A stretch of DNA of 64,000 bases from Lycium barbarum (GCF_019175385.1 NC_083341.1:65877800-65941799), one strand, 5' to 3'. Positions 1 to 12,114 are shown, counted from the stretch's first letter. The notes: generated by a model from the letters alone, not told the origin. Numbers and translations: made by a program.

Positions 1-145
1 TACTCACCTCTTTACGATTGTTGGCCTTCTTCCAAACTCTGGGCATGGGCTTGAATGCGAGAAACATCCATATTGTCTTGAAGGGACGTAGTCAAGCACT
101 TATCCATCAAATGTGGCCCTAAGCCACTCACAAACCAGTGCACTC
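1..145 (-). pseudogene. Ty3/gypsy gag, downstream segment split off by an LTR element
   Basis: On the minus strand this stretch translates as a typical Ty3 Gag continuation (HWFVSGLGPHLMDKCL, then SRIQAHAQSLEEGQQ) and reaches a stop near base 9. It is the direct continuation, in the same frame, of the gag segment that ends at 12653 on the other side of a 12.5-kb insertion. The five bases CACTC at 141-145 recur at 12648-12652 and are the target duplication of that insertion. Gag is the structural capsid protein of the retroelement. The rest of this host element lies left of the window. The frame continuity is seen directly; the family call rests on recognised Gag wording. Confidence 0.85.
141..145. 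repeat. Target-site duplication CACTC (left copy; right copy 12648-12652)
   Basis: CACTC directly abuts the TGTTG terminus at 146 and the CAACA terminus at 12647. Five bases is the usual duplication for LTR element integration. Confidence 0.93.
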
Positions 146-3043
146 TGTTGCACCTCATTTTAACCGAAGGCTAAACAAAGCACAACTTATGGAGCTCTGA
201 AATAATTAATTATGTATAGAGTCGCCACCTAGAATTTAAGGTATACTAGGGTACCTATAAATTATTAATATATGCAGCTTAACATGATCTACGAAAAATA
301 AGTGAGATTCTAGGTAAGGGTTCAAATTATTCCGAAGGGAAGGTGTTAGGCATCCTTCAAAATCCACAAATGTGGTTCCCGGCTGGACCAATTTAACTAT
401 ACGAGGGATGTGTAAAAAGGCTTTATTATTTACAAAAAATTAATAGAATTTAGACTAAAGAATAATATGAATATTCACATAAATAATCATGCGTATTTTA
501 TACATATGTGTTATAATAATTATTAAAAAAAAGTTATGTGCAACTTAGAAGCTTGGGTATGTGACAAAAGTATAAAAAAATGGGCATGAAATTATTTTGC
601 ACTCGAAGTGAGTTAACTAATTTAACTAGCTAAGTATGTACGCCTAATCAATTAATTATGAAAGTATATTATAAAGCCTAAATATTGAGGCAAATCACCC
701 TATTTATTCACTTAAGTGTGCTAAGCTATTGAATTAAAACTCTAGCAAAACATGATAACTATAGGAATATTAGCTACAAAAATAATAACTGCCTAATATT
801 AATTTGTCTAAAACACATAAAATTTAAATCACCTAAGCATATCATAAATAAATACCACTAACCTACATCCTAAAAAGTAAAGTTTCACTATATTTTATGC
901 TTGCATAACTTAAGAATGTAAAAAAAAAATATAAACAAAGAATTTAAGAAGATATTTGAACTTCTTTTGAGTGTCATCTTCAAAAAATAACTTCAGATAC
1001 CTGCATGAAACTTAATAAAAAATATTAGTAAGAGAATAAATAATTATCGGATGAATTAAAAAATAATGAATAAACTTAAAATAAAAATCCGTCTTTGTAC
1101 ATGGAAGGCCTTGGAAATCGACAGAAATTTCTTCATCGGCCAAGTATAGAAAACAAAGTTTTATTAATTAAGATAAAAAATTTTAGTAGGCTAAGTAGCC
1201 ATTTTGTCACATAAGAGCAAAAGAAATGAAAACAGTAAAAAAAAAAAGGAAAAAAAAAACATGAAAACAGTAGGTCCAACCTATCAGTGTCATCTAAAGA
1301 TGATTTTATAACGTGAAAAAATATGTAGACTAAGTATGCAACTCCAGGCCAAAGAAACGACGTAATGATTTTTTATTTTTTTAAAAAAAGAAGCCTAAAC
1401 AAAGAAAAGTCCAAGATCAACAGTAAGGAATCAAAACAATACATCAGCTATAGAGAAGGACCAAACCAATTCACAAAATACCACATGAATATACATGCAC
1501 AAAATGTAAGGAAATCAGTAAGAGGCACTGCAGAGAAGATAAACATAACAGGCAACCAATAGCAACAACAACCAGTAAGATGGAGCGGCTCCGCCAACAC
1601 AGAGGTCACCGGAAAACTCTCACAAACAGTCCAACAATGGTAGTAGCGGAATGGAGCAGTAACGCTAAACACAAAATAGTTATAAACCTGCAAATATATA
1701 CAGATAATATTAATGCAGAAGCAACAGGGGGCAAGAAGCAGCAAAATGGAGGGAGTTCGTCGTCGTCGTCGTGGTGTTTCGTCAGAGATGGGTTTCGTGG
1801 AGGAAGGTAGTGTCGCTGCTGGCTGCTCCGATTCACCGGAGCAGTGATGAAGAAGTAGCAGTGAAACATTAGTCAACAAATTGTAGTGTCAATGGAAAAG
1901 TAAAGGCATCATAGGGGATATGTACAAGTGGGTTAGGGAAAACACTACTTAGCAAATAAATTCAAAATACAGCAACAAGAAGGTAGTCAAACAAATAGGA
2001 AAATACAACAGCCATGGTAGACGTCGGATAACACCTAGTCGTCGGAGCACAACGACTCCGACCAGATCTGAACTGGAAAAACAAATGCACACATCCACAC
2101 AAAAAAAAATTGTGAGATGAGGAAGGGAAGTAGCAGCGAATGGTGGTGTCGTTTGGTTGCTGGTTGTTTCGCGGTGGTTAGTGGCGGAGTTATTGTTCGC
2201 TGCTCCGGTTCATCGGAGTTCGGAGCTCCTCGCCGGAGCAGTAACGAGGAAAAAAAAAGGGCTGTTGTGTGGTGATTTCTGGTAGAAAGCAAAGGGACAG
2301 TGGTGGTGAGAAGTCCACCGGAGCTCGGAGCTCCGGTGTGAAGAGTGGGCGGCGGCTATGGAAAGAGGAGGGAGATGGGAAATGTTTTATTAGGTTTTGT
2401 TTTTTTTAGAAGAGAGAGGGGAGAGAAAAATGGTTTGAGAGAGAGAGAAAAAATCTGTGTTCCTTTGCTGTGTAGGTGTGTGTTTGTGTCATAAAATTAA
2501 ACCCCTCCCCTTATTTTATAACATAAAGTCCAAAAAAAAAAATGTGGAGCCATACCCCCTTGTCCCCTTATTTCTTTTAACTAATCAAAACCTAACACAT
2601 TACCTCGAAATGTTCACTTTTTAAAAAATAAAAATAAATGATGAGACCATGATTTGATTGAATTTTGCTCTGCGTTTAAAAATTAATTGCTTCGATTTCT
2701 CTGCACCGTCGGGCTGCACTAAAATATAATTAATTAATACATGTATAAATAATAACGTAAGTATAAAATATAAATATTAATGTGCAAGATATGAAAATGT
2801 ATTGCTATAAAATTAAGAAACAATTATTAATTTCACGAAAATGGTAATATTACGCTATACCTGTGCAAAATAATGACTCTTGAAAAAATGACAATAAATT
2901 AATAAAATTCCCAAAATAAGGAAAATCATCAATAAATTATAAAAAATGTAAAAATGTGTAAAAATGTATTTCGTGCTCTTTAACGAATCAGGGCCCCCAA
3001 AACGTTAATTTTAAGCACGTCGAGCCAAAATTAGGTGTCAACA
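146..3043 (-). repeat. 3' LTR of the large element (2,898 bp)
   Basis: Outer parts match the other LTR closely (about 146-1130 against 9971-11130, and about 2470-3043 against 12080-12647). The middle (about 1140-2460) does not match; it holds GGAG/CTCC-rich sequence around 2200-2340. A TATA-type motif read on the minus strand (TATAAAATAA, 2511-2520) is conserved in the partner LTR at 12115-12124, so 2511 downward is probably the transcribed part. No gene was recognised inside; the open frames at 1365-1879 and 2035-2292 look fortuitous. Confidence 0.88.
2511..2520 (-). promoter_or_regulatory. Putative TATA box of the 3' LTR
   Basis: Reads TATAAAATAA on the minus strand and is followed by a GGGGAGGGG run. 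The same motif stands at the equivalent place in the partner LTR (12115-12124), although the sequence further downstream has diverged. Confidence 0.5.
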
Positions 3044-3057
3044 ACTTGTCCCTCTTC
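3044..3057 (-). other. Polypurine tract (plus-strand priming) of the large element
   Basis: On the minus strand GAAGAGGGACAAGT lies immediately before the TGTTGACACC start of the 3' LTR, the position required of a polypurine tract. It is somewhat interrupted by two pyrimidines. Confidence 0.6.
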
Positions 3058-3655
3058 GACCGGAGACGATGAAAGAGTTTTCGGACGAAGACGTTGACAT
3101 TTAGCCTATTTTGGCTCGACAAAGAATTGCTAAAAGGATATGTACGGAGACAGAGGCCAGACGTTGGTAGAGTTTTGACAATTCTCTCAGTCCGTCGGCA
3201 AGGTTGCGATAAAAGAAAAAAATGATAAAAAGGGAAGGATTGTATACTTGATGGGGAAAGAATGATTCTCGTCCCGATGTGACCGAACTCTGCATAGAGC
3301 TTCCTACATATCTCGTCAATCACGAGAATCAGGTCAATGTAGTTCGAAAGGTGATAACTAATGGATGTTGTGGCAAATTTTGATCGTCCAATCAAAATTT
3401 TGCCCCAGTGTTGTTAGAATGGTCCTAGCAAGTGTAGGATGAAGAACGGTCGTGCTCAAATTTGAGCTACCTACATATCCCTGGGATGGGATTCAGACCG
3501 ACTGTAGTTCGGGATGTCATGCTATGTAACGCCTTTGCTTCGGCGAAGAATGCAGGTGCAGAAGATGATGCCTTTGCTTTGGCGTAGAATGCAGGTGCAG
3601 AGCAATGCGTCTGCGAGCATACGCAGAGCATTTGAAAATAATAATAAAACAAGGC
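3058..3655. other. 3' non-coding region with two diverged hairpin modules
   Basis: There is no credible coding frame. Two copies of a module with the outline CTAC(A/G)TAT...GTAGTTCG occur at 3304-3345 and 3471-3510; five better copies form the array at 8498-9180. The stretch 3540-3650 (cctttgcttcggc, gcaggtgcag, gcatacgcagagcatttg) is repeated on the far side of the tandem array at about 6484-6610, so the array is bracketed by a direct repeat. Confidence 0.6.
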
Positions 3656-3659
3656 AGAT

Positions 3660-6475
3660 GCGGTGCGATGTCTTATGCAGAAATTTTCAAAGGGCGGTGC
3701 GCGGCCCGTGCAACATATAAAAGGCGGTGCTCAGCCTTATGCAGAAATTACAAGAGGGCGGTGCGCAGCCCATGCAAAAATTACAAAAGGACGGTGCACG
3801 GCCCATGCAACATATGAAAGGCGGTGCTCAGCCTTATGCAGAAATTACAAAAGGGCGGTGCGCAGCCCATGCAAAAATTACAAAAGGGCGGTGCACAGCC
3901 CATGCAACATATGAAAGGCGGTGCTCAGCCTTATGCAGAAAATTGAAAGGACGGTGCGCAGCCCAGGCAACATATGAAAGGCGGTGCTCAACCTTATGCA
4001 AAAATTACAAAGGGCGGTACGCAGCCCCTGCAACATATGAAAGGCGGCGCTTGGCCTTATGCAAAAAATTTAAATGGGCGGTGCGCAGCCCATGCAACAT
4101 GAAAGGCGGTGCTGAGCCTTATGCAGAAATTACAAAGGGCGGTGCATGGCCCATGTAATATATGAAAGCGACGCAAAGGGCGGTGCGCAGCCCATGCATC
4201 AATGAAAGGCGGTGCTCAGCCTTATGGAAAAATTACAAAGGGCGGTGCATGGCCCATGTAATATATGAAAGCGACGCAAAGGGCGGTGCGCAGCCCATGC
4301 ATCAATGAAAGGCCGTGCTCAGCCTTATGCAGAAATTACAAAGGGCGGTGCATGGCCCATGTAATATATGAAAGCGACACAAAGGGCGATGCGCAGCCCA
4401 TGCATCAATGAAAGGCGGTGCTCAGCCTTATGCAGAAATTACAAAGGGCGGTGCATGGCCCATGTAACATATGAAAGCGATGCGAAGGGCGGTGCGCAGC
4501 CCGTGCATCGTATGAAAGGCGGTGCTCAGCCTTATGTAGAAATTACAAAGGGCGGTGCATGGCCCATGTAACATATGAAAGCGATGCGAAGGGCGGTGCG
4601 CAGCCCGTGCATCGTATGAAAGGCGGTGCTCAGCCTTATGCAGAAATTACAAAGGGCGGTACATGGCTCATGTAATATATGAAAGCGATGCAAAGGGCGG
4701 TGCGCAGCCCATGCATCATATGAAAGGCGGTGCACAGCCTTATGCAGAAATTACAAAGGGCGGTGCATGGCCCATGTAACATATGAAAGCGATGCAAAGG
4801 GCGGTGCGCAGCCCATGCATCATATGAAAGGCGGTGCTCAGCCTTATGCAGAAATTACAAAGGGCGGTGCATGGCCCATGTAACACATGAAAGACGGTGA
4901 GCAACCTTATGCAGAAATTTAAATGGGTGGTACGCAGCCCATGCAACATGAAAGGCGGTGCTCAGCCTTATGCAGAAATAACAAAGGGCGGTGCATGACC
5001 CATGTAACATATGAAAGGCGGTGCTCAGCCTTATGCAGAAATTTAAATGGGCGGTGCGCAGCCCATGCAACATGAAAGGCGGTGCTCAGCCTTATGCAGA
5101 AATTACAAAGGGCGGTGCATGGCCCATGTAACATATGAAAGCGATGCAAAGGGCGGTGCGCAGCCCATGCATCATATGAAAGGCGGTGCTCAGCCCTATG
5201 CAAAAATTACAAAGGGCGGTGCATGGCCCATGTAACATATGAAAGCGATGCAAAGGGCGGTGCGCAGCCCATGCATCATATGAAAGGCGGTGCTCAGCCT
5301 TATGCAGAAATTACAAAGGGCGGTGCATGGCCCATGTGACATATGAAAGCGATGCAAAGGGCGGTGCGCAGCCCATGCATCATATGAAAGGCGGTGCTCA
5401 GCCTTATGCAGAAATTACAAAGGGCGGTGCATGGCCCATGTAACAGATGAAAGGCGGTGCTCAGCCTTATGCAGAAATTACAAAGGGCGGTGCATGGCCC
5501 ATGTAACATATGAAAGCGATGCAAAGGGCGGTGCGCAGCCCATGCATCATATGAAAGGCGGTGCTCAGCCTTATGCAAAAATTACAAAGGGCGGTGCATG
5601 GCCCATGTAACATATGAAAGCGATGCAAAGGGCGGTGCGCAGCCCATGCATCATATGAAAGGCGGTTCTCAGCCTTATGCAGAAATTACAAAGGGCGGTG
5701 CATGGCACATGTAACATATGAAAGCGATGCAAAGGGCGGTGCGCATCCCATGCATCATATGAAAGGCGGTGCTCAGCCTTATGCAGAAATTACAAAGGGC
5801 GGTGCATGACCCATGTAACATATGAAAGGCGGTGCTCAGCCTTATGCAGAAATTACAAAGGGCGATGCATGACCCATGTAACATATGAAAGCGATGCAAA
5901 GGGCGGTGCGCAGCCCATGCATCATATGAAAGGCGGTGCTCAGCCTTATGCAGAAATTACAAAGGGCGGTGCATGGCCCATGTAACATATGAAAGCGATG
6001 CAAAGGGCGGTGCGCAACCCATGCATCATATGAAAGGCGGTGCTCAGCCTTATGCAGAAATTAGAAAGGGCGGTGCATGGCCCATGTAACAGATGAAAGG
6101 CGGTGCTCAGCCTTATGCAGAAATTACAAAGGGCGGTGCATGGCCCATGTAACATATGAAAGCGATGCAAAGGGCGGTGCGCGGCCCGTGCATCGTATGA
6201 AAGGCGGCGCTACCCTTATGCAGAAATTACAAAGGGCGGTGCATGGCCCATGTAACATATGAAAGCGATGCGAAGGGCGGTGCGCAGCCCGTGCATCATA
6301 TGAAATGCGGTGCTCAGCCTTATGCAGAAATTACAAAGGGCGGTGCATGGCCCATGTAACATATGAAAGCGATGCGAAGGGCGGTGCGCAACCCGTGCAT
6401 CGTATGAAAGGCGGTGCACAGCCTTATGCAGAAATTTAAAAGGGCGGTGCATGGCCCAGGCAGTAATAAAAGCCG
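3660..6475. repeat. Tandem array with ~104-bp higher-order units built from ~31-41-bp subrepeats
   Basis: From about 4100 to 6470 there are some 24 units of about 104 bp. Each has three related subunits: AAAGGCGGTGCTCAGCC... (32 bp), AAAGGGCGGTGCATGGCCC... (31 bp) and AAAGCGATGCAAAGGGCGG... (41 bp). The left part (3680-4100) has simpler ~63-66-bp dimers that lack the AAAGCGATGC piece. Some units are shortened (about 4890-5090, 5440-5500, 5810-5880). The array lies in the 3' untranslated part of the element, close to its 3' LTR. Ogre/Tat elements are known to breed satellite-like repeats there. Long frames open on both strands here reflect the repeat, not a protein. Confidence 0.93.
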
Positions 6476-6483
6476 GTGAGCAA

Positions 6484-7684
6484 TGCAGGTGCAATGCAAT
6501 GCGGCTACGAGCATACGCAGAGGCATTTGAAAATAATAAAGCAATGCTGGTGTGGAGGGTAACGCCTTTGCTTCGGCACGAATGAAGGGCAGAAGGTAAG
6601 GTCCTTGGGCCATGAAATGGTGCCTTTAGGTGATAAGAATGATGCCTTTAGACTATGACGCCCTCGATGTCCTGTTGTGGGGCTGGACGAGCCAATGCAG
6701 TGTCTTACTGTGGGGCCGGATGAGCCCGTGCCTTTTCTCTCAAAATGTGCCATTGGTGGAATTTTTGAGGGCCCCCTCAAAAATTCTGTCCCAGTTTAAA
6801 CAAACAAAAATTCGCATACTTCCAGCGGAAAGTGATGTGCACTTGGTTTTTTTTTTTTTTTTTTTTTTTTAAGCTACTAAAAAATGTTCTCCCAATTTCA
6901 TGCTTCAGCGGAGAAATACGAGGATCTTTCATGGTAAGACCAGATGTCGATACCTCGTAGAGTTAGTAACAACACAACAACATTGAACTATATTTACTGT
7001 GCAACGATAAAAAACAAAATTAAGAAGAAAAAAAAAAAATAAAAAAAAATAACAAAATCACGAAAGCAAAATCCAGCAAAATTTTTTTTTTTTAATAATA
7101 ACAATGATTGATATAACATGCCCGACTTCTGTTGGTACCAACAATTAGTATTGTGCATAAGAATTCACCATTATTTATCGTCCAACAAACCAAGATCGAC
7201 TTATTGGTAATTCCTATAGCTTCAAGTGGTACCTCAGACATACCTAAAGATCGACAAGATTGGTTCATTTTGCTTCAAACAAGGATTATGAACTATACCT
7301 ATCCTCATGTTTCAAGTGCCCTCACCAGAAAGAAAGTTCCTTTTCACACATATTCAGTATTTTTGAACTTTGAGACATCTAGAGAAGTACACTCAAACTC
7401 AGAAAGATGTTCAATGCTTGCAATTGTAATACCATAAGCTTGGCCGTCATGTAAGTATCCTCTAATGAGAGAAACCTTAGCATAGAATCACGTAGGGCTT
7501 GTTATGGTGTTGTAACGTAGGCTTGGGAAAAAGGTAGGATATTATTTGGGTAAGGATTGACTAATTCTTCCCTAAGCGTTGCACTATGTCTGTGCTCAGT
7601 ATTTGTGTGCTCTGACACTTTGTTTTATTGTCCCTTTCTTTTGTACTTGTGCGACCTTTTTTGCAAGTTAAAGCCCTTTTTTCG

Positions 7685-7715
<31 letters not shown>

Positions 7716-8497
7716 GGTTGCATGCCCGAGACTCTGTGGGAATTAAGAGAATTGACCTGGGTTGTATGCCTGAGTGTGAAAATAAAAAGAAATAACTGGT
7801 TGTATGTTTGAGATCCCGAATGACTGAGTTTTTTTTTTTTTTTTTTTTTTTTTGTGTGGGCTCCTTCTTGCTTTGGAGGTCGTTCTTAGCCTTTGTTTTT
7901 CTGGGACGGTCGAATCCCTTTTTTTTTTTTTTTTTAAGCTTCAGCTCAAATCTCTATCCGCAGTTGCACGTTTTTTAGTACACTTAGGGAGGTTGGGCCA
8001 AGAGAGAGATAGTGCATGTAAGCACTCAGAAATGATATAGGCTTATGATGTGGTGGTAAAAGAAAAGGCTTTAGGCTCAAAGGGGGAATGCTAGGGATAA
8101 TGTCATTGGTAGGCTAGAAAGGCTCAAACGGGTCAAAGAAGGCCTACGATCCTTTTCTATGCTGAGTGTTACTCATAATTTCGCCTCAACAGACATTCAA
8201 GCCAAGTTCTAGATCACAATGCAATGCAATTGAACGCTATCTAAAGCTCACCACACAATGCACATGAAACAATGAGGTTGGTTTTGTTCTTGTCTTACAA
8301 GCATGCAAGAGAATTTTTCGAGTGTCACTTAAAGTGTGAATGAGAGGTACCAAAAGAATCTATAGTTTATCACGAAGTCAGTCCTCTCCATCATATTGAT
8401 TGTTACTTGTTTCTTTCCTATGCACATTCCTAACTGTGTTGGTACCAACCAAGTCAAAGATATGAATCTAAAAAATATTTTTGTATTTTTTGAATAA
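6484..8497. other. Interior of the large element: non-coding, four long poly(T) tracts
   Basis: This stretch starts with a second copy of the sequence that precedes the array. Homopolymer T tracts lie at about 6846-6870, 7686-7713, 7830-7853 and 7919-7935 (A tracts on the element's sense strand). No conserved retroelement protein was recognised. The open frame at 7132-7437 (101 aa) matches nothing I know. A TTGGTACCAAC palindrome-like word occurs at about 7131 and 8439. Confidence 0.5.
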
Positions 8498-9180
8498 GGG
8501 TACCGAACCCAAAAAAGGGTTGCCTACGTATCTCATCTTTGATGAGAATCAGGTGCGCGTAGTTCGTTCAGATAGGATAGAAAGAAAAACAAAATTTGTG
8601 ATTTTTAAAAATAAAGAATTTTTTTTTTTGATTTTTTTTTTTAATAATGAATAATGAATACCGAACCCAAAAGGGCTGCCTACGTATCTCATCTTTGATG
8701 AGAATCAGGTGCGCGTAGTTCGTGCAGAGAGGATAGAAAGAAATAAAATATTTTTGTGATTTTTCAAAATAAAGGATTTTTTTTTTGATTTTTTGAATAA
8801 TGAATACCGAACCCAAAAGGGTTGCCTACGTATCTCATCAAAGAAGAGAATCAAGTGTGCGTAGTTCTTGCAGAGAGGATAGAAAGAAATAAAATATTTT
8901 TGTGATTTTTCAAAATAAAGGATTTTTTTTTTGATTTTTTGAATAATGAATACCGAACCCAAAAGGGTTGCCTACGTATCTCATCAAAGAAGAGAATCAG
9001 GTGTGCGTAGTTCTTGCAAATAGGATAGAAACAAATAAAATATTTTTGTGATTTTTCAAAATAAAGGATTTTTTTTTTTGTGAATTTTTTTAATAATGAA
9101 TACCGAACTCAAAAGGGCTGCCTACGTATCTCATCAAAGAAGAGAATCAGGTGTGCGTAGTTCTTGCAGATAGGGTATAA
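8498..9180. repeat. Tandem array of five ~145-157-bp hairpin-bearing units
   Basis: Units begin with (a)taccgaacccaaaa at about 8502, 8659, 8806, 8951 and 9101. Each contains TGCCTACGTATCTCATC, then GAGAATCAGGTG, then CGTAGTTC, followed by an A/T-rich stretch with a T-run. In the first two units TCTCATC and GATGAGA form a 7-bp stem with a 3-nt loop, nested inside CTACG/CGTAG. In the later three units one base of the inner stem is mismatched (GAAGAGA). Confidence 0.9.
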
Positions 9181-9949
9181 AATGCATGATTGAAGAAAAA
9201 ATATTTTACAAAATGCAGGGTTCGACGCAAGTCAACTAAAACATAGTTAGATAAAGTGCTAAGGTAGTGCAAAGCAAATAACAACAATATTTATTTAAAA
9301 ACAAAACATGTAACAAATAAAGAGTATGTGAAAAAATGAAAAAAATGTTCGAAATAAAAGATAAAATTCAACTAGCTAAAAATAACTGCAAAATGGGATG
9401 TACAGTAACCTAGGAATTCTAAGAGTTGGTTTTCTTATGACACAAGGCTCCCGAGCGGACTACTCGAGTGAGAAGGCTACGCGGTCCCCGTTACTCGGGC
9501 ACCCCGCGCATACGCCAACTCTCCTAAAATTTGGATTCTACGAAAAAAATTCGCGGGTGCGCAAAACACACCTCGCGTGTACGTGTGATAGTGTGCGTTT
9601 TCCAGAAGTGGAGGAAATATGAACGGCATGCCATTTTATATAAACCGATAACACATATAAATATTAATATAAAATCACCAAAAGATGGCAATTAAAGAGA
9701 AACACTAAAAGCAAGATGCATAATTTACAATAAAGTAAAAAATGAGTATGGTAAATAAAACTTACTAGTAAAAAGGCAATAATACAGTGTATGAAATTAA
9801 AAGCAGATATGTACGTAAACAAATAAGGGAACAAGGGGAAGGATATACATGATGAATAAATACAGGCAAGAAAAATAATATACAAAAACTCAAATAAAGA
9901 TAACATACCTCGAATAACAAATTGAATCCATATGGTTAGAACCTAAGTG
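9181..9949. other. 5' leader region of the large element
   Basis: On the minus strand this follows the primer-binding site. There is no recognised protein. A short GC-rich island (9440-9620) interrupts otherwise A/T-rich sequence. A gag would be expected here in an autonomous relative, and none is seen. Confidence 0.45.
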
Positions 9950-9967
9950 TCCCCAGCAGAGTCGCCA
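9950..9967 (-). other. tRNA primer-binding site of the large element
   Basis: The minus strand reads TGGCGACTCTGCTGGGGA three bases inside the 5' LTR, the normal place for a primer-binding site complementary to a tRNA 3' end (it starts with the TGG that pairs with CCA). I associate this type with tRNA-Arg-primed Tat/Ogre elements, but the tRNA identity was not checked. Part of this site (agagtcgcca) is also present inside both LTRs. Confidence 0.7.
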
Positions 9968-11133
9968 TGTTGTTGCACCCCATTTTTACCAAAGGGCTAA
10001 ACAAAGCACAACTTATGGGACTCTAAAATAATTAATTATGTACAGAGTCGCCACCTAGCATTTAAGGTATACTAGGGTACCTATGAATTATTAATATATG
10101 CAGCTTCACATGATCTACGAAAATAAGTGAGATTCTAGGTAAGGGTTCAAATTATTCCGAAGGGAAGGTGTTAGGCATCTTTCAGAATCCACAAATGTGG
10201 TTCCCGACTGGACCAATTTAACTATACGAGGGATGTGTAAAAGGCTTGATTATTATTTACAAAAATTAATAGAATTTAAACTAAGAATAACTAACATGAA
10301 TGTTTATGTAGTAAAAGGTGTAAGTATTTACATATGTATAAAAATACATATTACGTGATAATTTACAAGTAAATAAAGTGCGCAATTACAGTGACTAAAA
10401 ATTTTAACTTTAAATGAATATATTATAAAGATATTTACTTAACAATGAACGATTTGCTTTTGAATGAAAAAAAAAGATTTAAACATATGTGATATAAACA
10501 ATTATTTAAAAAGGTTATCTACAACTTAAGAGCTTGAGTATGTGAAAAGGTGTAAGGAATGAACATGAAATTATTCTGCACGCAAGGTGTGTTAACTAAT
10601 TTAACTAGCTAAGTATGTACATCTAATCAATTAATTATGAGAGTACATTTTAAAACCTGAATATTGAGGCAAATCACCCTATTTATTTACTTAAGTGTGC
10701 TAAGCTACTAAATTAAAACTCTAGCGAAACATGATAACTATAAGAATATTAACTACAAAAATAATAACTGCCTAATATTAATTTATCTAAAACACATAAA
10801 GTTTAAATCACCTAAGCAGATCATAAATAAATACTACTAGCCTACACCCTAAAAAGTAAAGTTTCACTATATTTTATGCTTGCATAATTTAAGAATGTAA
10901 AAAAATATATATATATATATATATAAACAAAGAATTTAAGAAGCTATTTGAACTTCTTTTGAGTGCCATCTTCCAAAAAATAACTTCAGATACCTGCATG
11001 AGACTTAATAAAAAATGTTAGTAAGAACATAAATAATTATCGGATGAATTAAAAATAATGAATAAACTTAAAATAAAAATCCGTCTTTGTACATGGAAGG
11101 CCTTGGAAATCGACGGAAATTTCTTCATCGGCC

Positions 11134-11525
11134 ATAGTGCTCAACCCCGGGGGAAATTTGTATTGCCTAGTCATTTTCTCAAAATAGTAATACCCTTCAT
11201 CAACAAATCCACCATACCATGACTACAGGCAGTTAAGATCCCAAGAAATGTTATTTCATTTGAACTTACTTTACTCGATTCTTCCATCAATGAAAATAAT
11301 TGCAAAGCCTCTGTGGACCTTGCGTTCATAGCTAGCCCAGAAATTATCATACTCCATGAATAAATATCCTTATTAGTTAACGAATCAAAAACTTCGATAG
11401 CTTTATCAACTAGTCCACATTTAGAGTACATAACAATCAAAGAATTCTTCACTATAACGTTCATTTCTATTCCACTCTTTTCGCAATAATTATGCACCCA
11501 CCTTCCAAGATCCAATGCACCTGAA
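11134..11525 (-). pseudogene. Pentatricopeptide-repeat (PPR, PLS-type) gene fragment captured in an LTR
   Basis: The frame at 11171-11515 reads as PPR repeats of a plant organelle RNA-processing protein: LGRWVHNYCEKSGIEMNV, NSLIVMYSKCGLVDKAIEVF and IYSWSMIISGLAMN are diagnostic pieces. After ACSHG the frame shifts; the next frame continues as a PPR protein (VDEGYYYFEKM) down to about 11134. About 125 residues remain of a protein that is normally 500 or more, with neither start nor C-terminal domain, so it is a dead fragment. The left junction shares GGCCA with the other LTR. PPR proteins bind single-stranded RNA in plastids or mitochondria; this piece is unlikely to do so. Confidence 0.88.
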
Positions 11526-12114
11526 TGACCACAACGTTACCGGAAAAATCAGAGCAACATGGGGGGCAGCTCCAAAACAGTTTCAACAATAAAAAATAAC
11601 CAACAACCAAAAATAGAGATGATGCACAAAAATGTAAGAACAAAGGCTGTCGGAGTTCGTCAATCATTTATTTTCCGGCGTAGTACGCCGGAGTTTCTTT
11701 TTTTCGTTCAAACCGCGTTGCTTCGATGGTGACAAGCTCATGGTGACCAGATCTGTTGGTCTTTATTGTAGCCATTATCAAACCAAAAAAAAAATCAGTA
11801 GGGGGAGATGAGAGAGAGCAGCAGGGAAGAGAGGGAAGGGAATGGTTTGCGCGTTGGTGATGGCGCGGTGGTGTTTGGTCGGAGATGGACCAGCTCGTCG
11901 GAACTTCGACAGTTATGGGAGGAAGAAGGCGGGGTTGGTGTTGTTGGTGGGTTGATTTTGGTGCGTCTGGCGGCGGTTTTGTAGTGAGAGAGAGGGGAAA
12001 AGAAGATGTTTAGGGTTTCTTGGGAGAGAAGAAGGAAAAAAAAAGAATCTGAAAATTAGTGTTGTGTGTGCGTGTAAACATGTGTTGGCCTCTTCTAAAA
12101 TTAAACACCTTCCC

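Noticed and set aside
1448..1879. Minus-strand frame of 143 aa in the 3' LTR
   Set aside because: Cysteine- and leucine-rich translation of LTR sequence, absent from the partner LTR and without a known domain.
3605..6262. Long open frames on both strands giving repeated peptides (e.g. GGAQPYAEITKGG)
   Set aside because: They follow the tandem repeat period on both strands, have no conserved start and sit in a retroelement 3' UTR. The repeat explains them.
8498..9180. CRISPR-like array
   Set aside because: Units are contiguous ~150-bp repeats without unique spacers, in plant retroelement DNA.
11549..11564. CAACATGGGGGGCAGC shared with 48967-48982
   Set aside because: A single 16-base match with no flanking similarity; plausible by chance in 64 kb.
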